From NCBI GenBank assembly GCA_008477525.1, contig SPDT01000003.1, forward strand, positions 4,092,001 through 4,156,000: a DNA stretch of 64,000 bases. The letters are read 5' to 3'. Source of the DNA: Hypomyces perniciosus. Taxonomy: Eukaryota; Ascomycota; Sordariomycetes; Hypocreales; Hypocreaceae. The first letter of the stretch is position 1. Each line of letters opens with the position of its first letter. The translations under genes were made by a program, and so were the position numbers. This document shows, in pieces, positions 20,412 through 32,700 of the stretch. Under the pieces are notes generated by a model that did no database searches, had not been told where the DNA came from, and worked only from the letters and a program-made list of their open reading frames with translations.

Positions 20412-22806
20412 TCACAACCACTCATCATGACCACCAAGATCCTCATAATCCAGGGCACAATCAGATTCGGAATGAATCTCATTTTCGTCGCTCCAATCTA
20501 TATTGTCGTGATTGGACGTATTGTCGGATGTCATGTTGGTGTCAAAGTCCAAGTCCATAGGAATGTGGCGGTTCTGAAAGGTTGAGTATTGGCTGAGCTC
20601 AAGAGAGTCAATCATGAAGCCACCAGTCCGTTGAATCTTGCCATCTCTAGCCAAGTCGAACACGCCACGCATGCACCGCCATCCTATTTGACATTCAGGA
20701 GTCCAGCGGGCAGTGATGGACTGTGGGACTGCCTGCACTAACTCGCCAGCGAGAATTGATACATGGTGGCACATCCCCTCCGACAACCCTATAATTTCTT
20801 CCATTGACACCTCCGCAGTGAGTGAGACATCAGCTCCTAGCCGAAGCAGACAGACAAGAATCGCTATTGCGCCGAAAAGTGTCTCTCCTGGTATCCCGCG
20901 CTCTGCGAGGTAGTATGCCATGATGACGAGGGCGTGAAGAGGCATAGGCTTCAGCTTCATTCCACAATTGCTGCAGTGTCTAATAAACAATCCACTTGGA
21001 GTATTAATATTTGGGGAAGCTCGTGAGCCAAATATGGCGATTGTGCTGTGGCAGACAGCTTGGACAGAGCTGTGACAGAACGGGTGCTTCCATGTAGAGG
21101 GGATGCGACAACTACCACGTTTGAAAAGCCCACGAACTGCTGGGGAATCTGCATCCCACCTGCCACACATGTCCTTTTCTTCCCCAGGATACCTGTGTGA
21201 GTGGACGAAGCTGGGGCTGACATGCTCTGGGGGAACATTAGTGTGCGAACGCATCACGGAGATGATCATGCTATCGAACACCGTGTGTCCTAGGTTGTCG
21301 ATATTGTTGATGGCGATAGGGTATGCTCGATCGAGATGGGAGCAGAGGGAGCTGATCATGGCGCAGCACGTATTGCCACCGTCCAGGAAGCTTGTCGCTA
21401 GGTGGTAGGGATGAATCGTTTCGATTCCGCTTGGTGGCCTGAACCCATTATTTTCAAAGAGGGGACGCAACAACTCCGTGTTCCCTGCCATTATCGCAAA
21501 TTTCCATGCATCCACTAATAATGCATCTGGATCTTCACGCAGTGACTCTTTGATCAACTCAACGGAGATTGGAAAATTCTCAGGTGCAGTGAAGGTGGCC
21601 TCGGTGATTGACGCTCGCATTGATTCCGAAAACGAGCGACTGGATAGTTCATTTTCCGACCACGGTGCCCATGACGACGGATCCTCGACTTTGAACCCAT
21701 CCGGCCCTTGGCGTTGCGACTCGGAGACCGATTCATAGTTCATTTCGGGGACATGAATTACCCATCGACAGAGCTTTGTTGGCTGGCTGACCAACTCATC
21801 AGGGAGTACATCAGAAGGTGGTGATATAGGAGTCTGTCTGTGAGTGGCCAAGGCATTCTGTGTCAAGGCGGATATCATTTCTCGAGTCCACAGCTGGGTC
21901 CCTCGTCCCCAGTACTTTGCTGTGACAAAAGAGTGAACCCAAAATTCGTGAAGCCAATTTGACAGAGTGCTATGACAGGTTAGTGGATGACTCATTATAC
22001 GGCTTCTCCTCCCTTACATGCGAGCCTCCCTGCCGCATTTGGCAAAGAGTTCTTCGTAATTTCCCTGTAGAAACAAGTTTGTCCGATCCTGATTAGCTTT
22101 CGTCCAAGCTAGCTGCGTGCATGGCGATAGACCAGCTGCTTGACGCCCTGGGGATATCTGTTCCGGGCTTTTGATCTGTATGTAACTTAGAGTTGTCCCT
22201 TGAATTCCAAACGGAGAGAGAAGGTCCGGATTTTGATTCACAGATGCAAGAAAGGCACGGTACGGGAGGTTCCACATTGAGAACCTGGTGAGGTTTGACA
22301 TGTTAGTCGAGTGTCTCAGGAGTAGTGCAAAAAACTTACAGGCCTGGGACCATTGGCTCCACCTGAAAACGACGGATTTTGTCACCGAGGTATCTTTTCA
22401 ACTGTTTGTTGTCCACAGGTTTTCCCTGTTGAAGGGCGACAGCGGATGTGCTCGCTCCGGGATGGGCCCTCTTCCCGAGTGCGGTCGTGATATCGTCCTT
22501 CTCGCTGATGAGTGTTCGCTTGCGAATTTTCCATTTCCGGAACTTGTTCTCTAGTTGGTTGACTCTATATTATCTCAGTATAAATTGGCAGCTTGAAGTG
22601 GATGATAACGGGGCTATCTCAAGGGTGCGTTTAACTAACGCTGCGTGGAAAGAGTAGTGGTCTTTCATGAAATCTGCAACCTGACGCATCGTCATGCGCT
22701 TGTATAACTGAATGAGGACTGGTTTGAGTCGCTCCCATCGCTCTTCATAGGGAACATGAAGGAATTTGTCCCCCTCAGAGCGCGGACGCAGGTCGGCCGG
22801 GTCCAT
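20412..22806 (-). CDS. Clr5-domain protein
   Basis: Four exons on the minus strand: 22806-22640, 22564-22340, 22284-22018, 21969-20412 (2,217 nt, 738 residues). The N-terminal Clr5 domain is at about residues 14-75: ERWERLKPVLIQLYK, then MRQVADFMKDHYSFHAAV, then NKFRKWKIRKRT; the first intron falls inside it. Next is a basic linker with ITTALGKRA. A block starting WNLPYRAFLASVNQNPD follows. The long last exon is a helical region with several Cys (FIRHCSNCGMKLKPMPLHALVIMAYYLAERG). Clr5 domains are named after a fission-yeast heterochromatin factor; many filamentous fungi have large families of unknown role. The C-terminus is acidic (DWSDENEIHSESD). Confidence 0.82.
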
Positions 22807-23126
22807 GGCGAAGTGGTACAGGAGATGGATCGAGATGGATCGAGTTTGCCAAAGACATCAGAAAATTCCCGGCTCGATGGACGCTGCCCGAGGCCATGCT
22901 AGGTTTATATTGCCAGGTCATGTTGATGTACGCGGCCCACCAAAACGCCACAGTAATGAAGGCAACCATGGCCTCGCCAACACAACGCTCGCCGAGCGAA
23001 TCATGAGCTGCTCCCATATCCATTCATCCCAGCCATCATGGCAAGGACCCGGAACGTCTGCCACCACAGGGCCGTTTGAGCAGGTCAGGCTTATCGTTGG
23101 GCTTTCATTCAATGCCCAATGCCGGT

Positions 23127-23144
23127 ATGTGTGTGTGTGTGTGT
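23127..23144. repeat. (GT)n microsatellite
   Basis: About nine GT units in the gap upstream of the Clr5-domain gene. Confidence 0.9.
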
Positions 23145-23442
23145 TTGATACCGCAGGACTCCGTATACACATTCTCATGGGATCGTACGCTTGGGGCTGT
23201 ACATGCCAAGACGCGGTCTGGGAAGCGTTTGCGCCTGGAGCTATGGCATGATGGATAGCAACTGTAGCTGGCGAATGTCTGGTTGAGACAGGTTTGTAAG
23301 TTGAACTTGAAAGATATCCATAGTACAAGAGCTGACGGAAAGCGCCGATAGCATACCCGAGGTACCAAGGTAGGCATTAAATATTACTCAAGCTTCATAG
23401 ATAGGTACTAGTAGTACGGAGTAGGTAGAGAGATGATATTAC

Positions 23443-23458
23443 TACGAAGTACTTCGTA
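23443..23458. repeat. Perfect 16-base palindrome TACGAAGTACTTCGTA
   Basis: The word reads the same on both strands and is the longest perfect copy of the dispersed TACGAAGTA motif in the window. A TAGTACGGAGTA copy lies 30 bases upstream. A TAA repeat follows at once. Confidence 0.9.
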
Positions 23459-25714
23459 CGACGTAATAATAATAATAATACCACGAGGTTGTCCCGAAGT
23501 CAGACCGGCTTAGTCAACCGCCGAATAGTACCTCCGTATTCCGTAGCCAACCAGTCAACCAGTCTTTTTACGAGGTTGCAGGCCAAAATATTCCCAGTGG
23601 GGCCGATTGACAACTCCGTTCAGATCTCGGACGGGACCACTTTCCGTTTTGGACAGTTGCCGATTCGCACTCACGGCCACACAAACGCGAAACCATTGGC
23701 TTCACTTTTCCATGGCCGAGTATCCCGGGACGAGGTATGAGTCTTTGATACTCGTAGGCGCCGGGTGATCAATCAAATGGCGATAGGCCCTATGATACTC
23801 CGCATGCTTTCATGACCTCGTATTGCAACCTACCTAGGTAGTAGAACGCCACATTAGGGGGTCCCCCCACAACCACATCTCGAAATCCAAACCGACCCCT
23901 CAGCTGAACCCCCTTTAAAAAAAGTAAAGAAAGAAAAGACTAGTCTTTATATAGAAGAATTCCCCCGCTATTTTATTTGTTCGAAAGAGGGGGACTAGTG
24001 GAACCCGGCGTGTCTGCATCAGCCCGGCTTACGTATGAATATTCTGGGCTGCGGCTCTTTTCTTGGCGACGAGGACCCACAAGAGAGGAACAAAACCTGA
24101 TGGTCCAATCCCAGTTCGTCTAGCCCTGGTCTCAACTTGGCTTGGATAAGGTACCTACTATGATATGATAGGGCAGACATGTTCGGAGTACCCCGTACGG
24201 TGCCGTGGGGTCTCGGACCCGCAACGCCATCGTCGTCTGCATCACCACGTACATATAAGTACACCTCCATCAATCGAACCGTCCTGCCAACCAGAGGGCG
24301 GCTTTGGAGATGTGAACTCGGGAGAAAATCATCCAGGCGTGGAAGTCTGTTCAGGTGAGAGATGGATAGCATATGCCCCCGCCGCCTCTTGCATAGCTTG
24401 TGAACGCCTTACTTTACTCAAAGTTGTCGCCCAGCTGCTCGTGTATAAAAGGCGATGCTTCCAATATCTCCTACCATCTACTCAATCTTCTTCAGTCAGT
24501 ATTTGGCAAGCTGACTAGCCCCGGCTATCTCACTGAGGCCTACTTCCATTGCCCCCCCTCGATCCAAACAGTGCGCTGATACATCCTTGCCAACCATCAA
24601 TTCCGGCCTCCAGTTTCACTTTCGGTTCTATAATCATGTCTCCGACGTAAGTCATACTGAGCATTCTTATTGTCAGCCGGACTCTTGTACCACCAAGCCG
24701 GTTTCCCTTTGAGCACATCCCTAATACTTCCCAGCCAAGGCGCAGACACTTGCAGCAACGTTGCCAGATGTGGCTCCCCCAAGCCCGTCCAAGACACGAC
24801 CAATCATACGGGTCATGCCAGTACCCGCAACAACACGAAGAAGAAGACGAAGAATAAGAAGATCCAGTCTAGGGATCTCTTGGGCATTGGTTCGCAATTC
24901 GGTACGTAAGGTGTCGTAGTATCCCTTCACTTTAGAACAGCGGCTAATACATGCACACAATTACCTAGATACCCCAACTGGTGCACCAAGTGGCAAGTAG
25001 GCATTGAGAGTCTGCATGTAATCTGGTGTAGAACGTACTGGAAGGGACGTGTGGGCTTTCATGGTTGTCTTGCGACCTTTGCACGTCCGATTTCATTTGT
25101 TGAAGTACATGGGTTGAACGAAGTTGGCGGCGATTAAATACGACAAGACGAAATAGGAATAAATGCTGCTGTTTCAAGTTCAACGTCTTCCATTTTAGGC
25201 GTGTCAGGACCCCGCATTAGTCATTAGTCGCATGCTCTTTTGTCTTTTGTCCAGCGCTCAGCCCCTCTCCCAGCCGGCCAACCAGGCATTGTTAGCGACA
25301 GTTAATACTCCGTCCCGCAACATCGAATGCATCCTTGACGAAAATGGAGAATCTAATCTATTCAAATGGGGGGTACTAGGCAGGTACCTAGTATACTGCA
25401 AGCAAAGTAAGGCACCATGCCCTAACGGCAGTGTAGATACTATGTACTGTTGAGCTCTGCTTTAAGGAAATGAACCCCGCGCTAAGCAATCTACCCGTCA
25501 AGTCACCCAACCCACCCTTTTTATCCCATTAGTCGTCATGATGATGATGAAGCTTTTTAGGGACAGACGACTTACTCGTAGCTCTCTGTTAGCTGTCACA
25601 GGAGGCATTCTAAGCCACACATACATACATAATGGACGTCTCTCACACAGCGCCACCCGCCACACTGTTGTTCTATTTGTTTGCAGAAGGCCGTCTCATG
25701 AGCATCGTGGTCTA

Positions 25715-26908
25715 TTAATGGAATAAAAGCTTGTGCGTATAAATAACATATATATCCGGGATTGCAAAAGAGCCCTCACCATTACATAAATACTCAGATG
25801 TCCATTGGGTTTTGAGCATCCGGCGCCTATATGACGGGCTTAACAGAGGCTGTCTTATTTCATGGTCCCAGAAATTCTTGAAAAAGTCCTTGGCGTCGAT
25901 GATGTGCGAGAGAGACATGTTCTCGAGATGGTGTGTCTGGCTAGCCTCGGCCATCTTCTTAGCTGCTGCAGAACAAGCCTTTGTATAAGTGCGCGTCGAG
26001 CCATTGTGACGATGCAACATCACGTTGTCTTCAAATACCCGCAAAGATCTCAATGATTGTGGTAATACTGAAGTAAGGTCACTGAAAACCTTTGCATCAT
26101 GCTTTGAACGTTTGCCGGACCTGTGCAAGGGCTCATAGGTCAGGTGTCGAAGACGAGGTAGCCCTTTGACGATGCCTGCGAGCATAACCATCAATAAGAC
26201 CACATGCGTCTGGCGACGAAGTAATAGTTCCGTCACGATTTGTACCTCTGGTAGAGGACCGGCTCGAAAAGAGGGTGCTTTGGAAATCTCCTGGCATTGT
26301 TTAATCCTGTCGACCTCGATGAACGGAGTTTCAGAAAGCTCATTGACTTTCTTGGGCGACTTTTCATAAATGGCCCGTAGTTCATCACACTCAGCCCAGA
26401 GATCCATTTTCTCCAAATTCTTTGGCGCTGTGTCTTTCATGGAGTGATCCGGATCAACAGCCGAAAAGATACTCAGTTCCAGGGCGAGGCCAGCATGATT
26501 CACTTCTCCTTCTCCCCACTCTGAAAGTATATCAAAAAGTTGATGTAAGCTTGTAAAAAGTAATGCCTGATTTCTGACATCAAGAAACTTGAAGGATGCA
26601 CAAGAACGTCGACATTTTCGCTCGAATCTAAACCATATATGCCGAAGGTACCGACGTCTTGGTCTTCTGACTATGTGATCGAACTCATCGAGACATGTTG
26701 GTAGCAGTCGATGGCGCCGAAATGTCCTTTGCTCGAAGAATACACGCCACTCCTCATTTACTGTGGCATATGGAGCGAGATGAGGTTTTCCACTGCCCTC
26801 GACGGTGGCTGCTACGTGCTCCAGAACCATGATTCGCAACTCCGGAGCCAAACTGTTCCAATTCAGCCTTTTGGTCATTGGCTTCTTTCTTCCACTGCGT
26901 AGGCGCAT
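25715..26908 (-). CDS. F-box-like protein, probably lacking its usual C-terminus
   Basis: A 397-residue intronless frame. The N-terminus MRLRSGRKKPMTKRLNWNSLAPELRIMVLEHVA contains the LPxELRxxIL-like core of an F-box. The rest matches the layout of a large fungal family (F-box plus a DUF6546-like domain): WRVFFEQRTFRRHRLLPTC, then VRRPRRRYLRHIWFRFE, LRHLTYEPLHR and LENMSLSHIIDAKDFFKNFW. F-box proteins hand substrates to SCF ubiquitin ligases; the substrate is unknown. After the DAKDFFKNFW block the family normally continues for about 100 residues; here the last 45 residues do not resemble it. A 3' truncation or an unrecognised intron is likely. It may be a decaying member. Confidence 0.7.
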   Translation of the reverse strand: MRLRSGRKKPMTKRLNWNSLAPELRIMVLEHVAATVEGSGKPHLAPYATVNEEWRVFFEQRTFRRHRLLPTCLDEFDHIVRRPRRRYLRHIWFRFERKCRRSCASFKFLDVRNQALLFTSLHQLFDILSEWGEGEVNHAGLALELSIFSAVDPDHSMKDTAPKNLEKMDLWAECDELRAIYEKSPKKVNELSETPFIEVDRIKQCQEISKAPSFRAGPLPEVQIVTELLLRRQTHVVLLMVMLAGIVKGLPRLRHLTYEPLHRSGKRSKHDAKVFSDLTSVLPQSLRSLRVFEDNVMLHRHNGSTRTYTKACSAAAKKMAEASQTHHLENMSLSHIIDAKDFFKNFWDHEIRQPLLSPSYRRRMLKTQWTSEYLCNGEGSFAIPDIYVIYTHKLLFH

Positions 26909-27616
26909 ATTTGGTCTCTTTAAGAATAAAGGAGTGTGTAATGGAGCTATGGCAGGTGAATGGCAAACAGCACCTGTCAGACTGTAGCAATAAAGGGGAA
27001 GAAGGAAGGTGGTTTAAATTTTCAACTCACAGGTGAGAAAATTTATACTACATTCAACCGCCTAATCGTAATGTTGGTGCGACTCCTGAAGAAAGTTTGC
27101 ACAGTGCAAAGGTTATTGGGTCTGGTCATCATGAGTTTAGGGTGGCCTGTGATGCTGGAAACATTGACCAGCAAAGACCAGCTGCGTATTCATGGAATAA
27201 AAAAATACTTAAAGCACCGAATATTTACGGTGTGTGTAAGTAAGGATTCATTTCTAGGTCACGATGCTCATGATAGGAGATTATCGCTGGGGAGCACGTT
27301 ATCAGGCGGCTGGCCGGCGCTACGGGGACAGTCGAAGACGGACACATCCTTCTTTTGCTCTCATTGTAATAATATCGCATTTCTTTTTCTCTGTAAAATT
27401 ACTTGGATATTTTAGAAGTCGGATTCTCCGGGCCTTACAAAGCTGCAGGCGGCATTTGCAGTTGCTAGGTCTCAGCTCGGTATCTGTAAATGGACCATGA
27501 CCTGACGTCACAGATCGCTCATTGACCTTCCCGCTTATTAGAGTATCCCTTCAACCACAATTGTTATAACTGATCATATGTAGATCAAATTATGACATCC
27601 AAAGGGCCAATTGTGC
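26909..27616. other. Intergenic between divergent genes, 708 bases
   Basis: Shared upstream region of the F-box-like gene (minus) and the DyP peroxidase gene (plus). No motif or RNA was recognised. Confidence 0.5.
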
Positions 27617-28750
27617 ATGGCGAAAATTGTCAATACAGTCCTCAGAGGTTTCTACACGAGGAGTCATAGACTCTCGTGTCTTTCAAGCCGATCGAACGTC
27701 CCGTCAGTAGCAGAATTCACATCACGGAGATTCTCGAGGTTAACTGTATCTAAACAATACCACTCTCAGCTTTCTCGCTCGCATGCAACAATAGCCATGA
27801 ACCGCAGCCTTCACGGTCCGCAGCCTCAAGCTGTCGATGCTCCACTAACAAAATCAGCCACCTTTCTCGTCGTGACCGTCAACAACACGCCCGATGCCAT
27901 CAAGACCGTACGCTCAACGTTGGCTGGTATTGATGGTCTCGCCAAGAACGTCGCCCTGCGGGACCTCGGTTCTTTATTTGCCTGCACTGTCGGCATCGGC
28001 AGCGATATCTGGGACTCTCTGACCGGTCTGTGTCGGCCAGCAGAGCTCCACCCTTTCCCTGTCATCAAGGGTGCGAAACATGCAGCTGTCTCGACACCTG
28101 GTGATCTGCTATTCCACATCCGTTCAGACCGGCGCGACATCTGCTTTGAGTTTGAGCGGCAACTGATGAACCTCCTAAGCGACTCCGTGACAGTGGTCGA
28201 CAATACGGAGGGATTCCGCTACTTTGATGCCCGCGATCTGCTAGGCTTCGTTGACGGCACTGCTAATCCAGTCGGCCCAGCCATCCCCGCGTCCGTTCTG
28301 GTCGCCGAGGAGGATGCCTCTGTCGCCGGCGGCAGTTACATCGTCGTGCAAAAGTACGTACACGACATGAAAGGATGGACCGCTTTATCCACAGAGAAAC
28401 AAGAAGCAATCATGGGCCGCACCAAGCTAGACAACATTGAGCTTGACGACCCGGAACTGAGCCATCAACAGCCACACAAGTCCCTCGCAACGATCCAGGA
28501 CGAGAATGGGAACGAGCATGACATAGTTCGGGATAACATGCCGTTCGGCTCGCCTGGGTCTGGCGTTTTTGGCACTTATTTCATCGGATACTCGCGCCGC
28601 TTGTGGGTTATTGAGCGCATGCTGATTCGCATGTTTATTGGGGACCCGCCCGGGCTGCATGATCGGTTGCTGGACTATTCGAGACCCTTGACGGGCACGA
28701 CATTTTTTGCCCCATCTGCCGAATTGCTTAGAAGTCTTGACGCGGATTAA
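27617..28750 (+). CDS. DyP-type haem peroxidase
   Basis: A 377-residue intronless protein. The family marker GxxDG is present as LGFVDGTANP (about residues 209-218), giving the distal Asp. The haem-side part follows: a LSHQQPHKSL segment and then the IVRDNMPFGSPGSGVFGTYFIGYSR block with the conserved Arg-Asp and aromatic positions. Closing DPPGLHDRLLDYSRPLTGTTFFAPS fits the bacterial-like class B (YfeX/TyrA) group. Such enzymes use peroxide to oxidise dyes, phenols or porphyrins. The frame starts with a 60-residue Arg/Ser-rich, acid-poor leader (MAKIVNTVLRGFYTRSHR), which looks like a mitochondrial presequence. A shorter start at 27,797 (MNRSLHGPQ) would give 317 residues without it. Confidence 0.9.
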   Translation: MAKIVNTVLRGFYTRSHRLSCLSSRSNVPSVAEFTSRRFSRLTVSKQYHSQLSRSHATIAMNRSLHGPQPQAVDAPLTKSATFLVVTVNNTPDAIKTVRSTLAGIDGLAKNVALRDLGSLFACTVGIGSDIWDSLTGLCRPAELHPFPVIKGAKHAAVSTPGDLLFHIRSDRRDICFEFERQLMNLLSDSVTVVDNTEGFRYFDARDLLGFVDGTANPVGPAIPASVLVAEEDASVAGGSYIVVQKYVHDMKGWTALSTEKQEAIMGRTKLDNIELDDPELSHQQPHKSLATIQDENGNEHDIVRDNMPFGSPGSGVFGTYFIGYSRRLWVIERMLIRMFIGDPPGLHDRLLDYSRPLTGTTFFAPSAELLRSLDAD

Positions 28751-29702
28751 TGCCATTGAAACGATGCTAGCGAGTCCTTCAATGAGGCACAAAGAGGGGG
28801 CCGATCACAACCGGCTACATCGGGGTCATACGGCCCCACACCTCCGATCAACCCCTCCCGGATCTCGGCCGGCCTGGTTTTGCGGACTAGGAGCAATCAA
28901 CTATGGCCGATCATGGGCAGCATTGTGGTTCATATAAATTGAACGTATAAGATTGATTCATTGATCACTGTTTAGATCTCAAAGTCAACCGGTACTATGC
29001 CCATTGTGACCATTTTGCTCGAAACTCCTACATGGACCTTGACAATCACCAGCGTGCTCACCAGTACACACAATCGCAGGGCTCCTCAGCAGCACGTTAC
29101 GCATTAGCCATTAATACATCTACGCCGTCCCATTCAATATATTCACGTCTATTCATTCCATCAAGATTTACGCAGGGATCAAACCGTATGGTGAAGAATC
29201 CTTAGCTTAGTCTTCGTTAAACAATTCCTAAGCAATGAATTTGATCTCTCGAAATGTTCTCAGTGCTGTGCTCTACTTGCAAGCCTCACCATCTTCATCA
29301 AGTGTAGACGCCGCAAGCGCCATCTCGTCATCATTTCTCATCGCTGGTTGCGTAAGACATTGGCGAATGCCAACAGAAAACGAGGCCCTCATAGCCATAA
29401 CATAAGTTCATGTTCACATCGCCAGGATCCTAGGCGCCATCAGTCCGATGCTATGCACATAATCACCATCGTCAACTTGGCTCTTTCCTAACCCAATCCA
29501 TAGTCCTCGCAATGTCGTCGCTAACTGGGTTTATGCTGTTGCTTCTCACCCTAATAGTAGGATGGAATAAAGAACGAGTTAAAAAGAAGTCAAGCGAAAA
29601 CATCAACCTTGACGCCGGAAACCTCAACCAGCCTCTTTTGGCCTATACCTTATTCTCCTCTAGAAAGGTCTGTCTTGCTTGTTCCTTGCGGCATTATGTG
29701 CT
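28751..29702. other. Intergenic between convergent genes, 952 bases
   Basis: The peroxidase and ubiquitin-hydrolase genes converge here. The plus-strand open frame at 29,512-29,760 overlaps the true 3' exon of the hydrolase on the other strand and is not believed. No repeat was recognised. Confidence 0.5.
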
Positions 29703-32700
29703 TCATATCAAGTTCGTATCGTCCATGTCATTCACTGTTTGCATTCCTGTTTCTGCGTGAACATCCAGCGGGTCCGATGAGATGCATGATCCGTCCCAAT
29801 CTAGTTCATTAGGTTAGTCACGTATGCGGATAGTGTACATCACAGCAACCTTGCAATGGGGGTGGCTTACCAGAGCCATCATCATCTACTTCATCTACAA
29901 CGAGTCTCCGCAGCGGCCCAATAACCTCTATTTGAAGTGTCAGTATGCTCATCCCTATATGTGCCTATCACGAAAGCTTTACTTACCACTTTGAAGCGCC
30001 CTGAATTCGGCGGTATCTGGGTCGTCATTTGTCTCGAGGTTGGCTTTGAGGCAAGTCGCACATTTTCCAATCACTCGGAGTATTGCACCAGCTGCATCTT
30101 GTCCTATCTGGACGCGTCGTTTGATATGTGTGTCGCGGAGGTAGGCCAGACATCGTATGCCTAACTTCTTGATCACAGTTTTGGCTTCTTCACGTCTTCC
30201 CGGACTCAAGGTGTCTTCGCCTAAATCCTCCAACGCAAATTGGAAGAGCTCATCTTCAATTAACTGTTCAGCGTCACATCTGACACCGTTATCCGCATAT
30301 ACGAGCAAGTAAGGTGCCCAGTCTGGAATAGTCCCGAGGCTGCAATCGTGGATCGTCTTCACCATGTCGACATCTGGCCTCCTAAGATTCAAGGCAGCAC
30401 CGAAAAGCTCCAAAAATGCAGCCCCTTCTGCATTTTGCAGATTTTTGGCTTGGGTGCCGATGTGACGAACAAGATTCCGCGCATGATCAAGTGATGGTGT
30501 TGACTCGAGATATTGACTCGCCGCTCGTAAGAATGGATCCATAGGCTGCGTCGTGGTATCGCCTTGCACGTTCTTTCGGAGGCTGTTGAAAACCCGGAAA
30601 TCCATCTGCGACCCGGTCACAACCAAGCGGCGAACAATGCTGTGGGTAATGTTCTGAGCCTGATCAATTCCTAACATCTTCTCCATAAAGAAGCTGGAAA
30701 GCTGGCGTTCAGGATGGCTATGAAGGAACTGAACCTCCTCTGATGTCCAGGGAAACGGCCTACCCGAGTGATCCAGCCGTTCCAGCGGCTTTTCGACAAT
30801 ATATTCGGGGCCAAGGACGGGCTCAAGCTGCTGAAGTAGATGGTCGATAGCAGCTAGGATTGCCACGTAGGATGGTGGGCGGCTATGTACCCGCCGAAGT
30901 ACATTGTGCAACATCCGGGAATAGTTGCTGGAGAGATCCATGATGGCGTCCGCCGCAATCATTCGAAGTAACTTGAGGAGGTAATCGTTCGCTAGGAGAT
31001 GAGCGACCTCGCGTTCTCCAAGCTTCGCAAATTCAAGAAGGGTGTTGAAGTGCTCATCCCAGGAACGAATGTGAATGTGGAAAAATCTCCAGATATAGTT
31101 GAACAGAAGTATTGTACCGTCTAAAACTGAAGGCTCAGAAACTGGCAGGTTGTGGTTGAAGTCCTCCGCGGCTTGTCCATCACTATCGCGACGCCGGTCA
31201 GCCGACAAATTTGCCGAATCATAAAGTTGAGGAGATTTGACAGAGATCTTTTCTAGTGCGCTCACAAGCGTCTGACCAGTGAAAGAACGGACAGCAGCAT
31301 CAGGGTTGCGCTGAAGCAGCGCCCTGAAAGAAACGTGCCGAAAATTAAAGTAGTCATAGTATGCAAAAGCACAGTTGTGACAGCTGAGAACCGCAGACCT
31401 GACCATCATGGAGAAGTTGGTGAATTGCGGTGTATCCTTTGTTCGTGTTACAACCTGATCAAGGTGACTCAGGGTCATCTCCATCGCCAGACTTTTGAGA
31501 TCGTGAGGCTGCCGCCTCTCGGCATTTGCGCTGGCATTTCGGGGTGGATTTGAGATTTGTAGCCGGCCTTCATCCAGCGATCTAGCCTGGGAAAAACAAT
31601 TCTGCACGAAAACCGCGTGACTCGGGTCATATAGGCAGTGTCGCCTCACAATGAGCGTATTCTCGTTAAGAATATGTTCCCTCAGTTGCAGGTCCGCCTC
31701 AACCTGTAGAGGTACGGAGATATTCTGAGCAGACATCACTCGCTGCTCAGATATGAGAGATGAAGCACGCTGATAGAAGAGCATGTAGGCGCTGTATGTT
31801 TTGTCATAAAGGATGCCATTGTTGTCGTAGATGGACCGCTGATCCGGGCCTCCGAAAGTCGAGTTTTCCATGAGAGACGGATCCCAAGGCGTTACTATAT
31901 CGTCATTGAATTCAATCCAGCTAGGGCGACAAGCTGATGAAGGGCGTTCTCTGATGTATGAATAGTAGTGGCCAGACTCGGCTGTGCCAGAATGTACGAG
32001 AATACCGACAAGCTCAAAGACATCTTCACCTTTCCCAGGCATGGAATCACTGAGATGTTCAATCGTATAAGGTCGCATGTCGATCGTGGGGGGGAATGAA
32101 AAATAGTCATTAATTTTGCTCCGCTGCAGTGTTCGCAGATTGAAGTCGAACCGCTTCAAGTGAAAGATCAGATGATCGGGTATATCTTTTAGACAGGCCC
32201 TGCAAACGTGTTAGCACGACAGGTAAGTTGGATGCGATGTCTTGTGTCACCTTTTTACGGCATCGACGTGGCGATCACAAGTGGAACATTTATACTTGTT
32301 ATCTGGACGGTTTTCGTCAGCTCCATGCGACACCGAACGTCAGCCATTTACTTACCGCCTTCCATGATTTCACCATCAACGTAGGCTTGGAGACTTTCCT
32401 GAAGTGTACTTTTCCCCTTGATATCGCACTGTATGGCAGAAAACGGCTCAAGGCGCTCTGATATGTGGTCGCATTCTTTCGACTTGACTTGTTGGACAAG
32501 TTGTCCACCATAGAAGGATCGAAGCCTTTTCTTCTCATCCCCTGTCAGTAGCTGCGACTCCCATCTGTCGAAGAGCAAATTGTAAAACTCATCCACATCC
32601 ATCTGGCTGTGAATATCAATGGGGGTATCTTCATAGGTTTTGATGGCACCAATCATGTTCGTTGGGTCAATAAAGCGCCGGTAACTGCTTTGCATGTAGC

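Larger units (their letters stand above)
22807..25714. other. Intergenic, 2.9 kb
   Basis: This is the longest gap before the AT-rich block. It holds a (GT)n run at 23,127-23,144, a TAA trinucleotide run at 23,463-23,480, a 16-base perfect palindrome at 23,443-23,458, and further words of the same family at 23,415, 23,531 and 24,185. A pyrimidine-rich tract and poly-A-like stretch lie at 23,855-23,940. No gene was convincing. A short spliced frame at about 24,636-24,860 is noted under rejected items. Confidence 0.55.

Noticed and set aside
24636..24995. Possible small spliced gene: ATG at 24,636, intron from 24,647 to 24,676, Lys-rich frame, and a second good-looking splice near 24,902-24,967
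   Set aside because: The first splice leads into a 63-residue frame, not the Lys-rich frame that has the second splice. No family likeness was seen, so chance is the simpler view.
29512..29760. Plus-strand open frame with a hydrophobic start (MSSLTGFMLLLLTLIVG), signal-peptide-like
   Set aside because: It overlaps the last exon of the ubiquitin hydrolase on the other strand, which is fixed by splice sites and frame sum.
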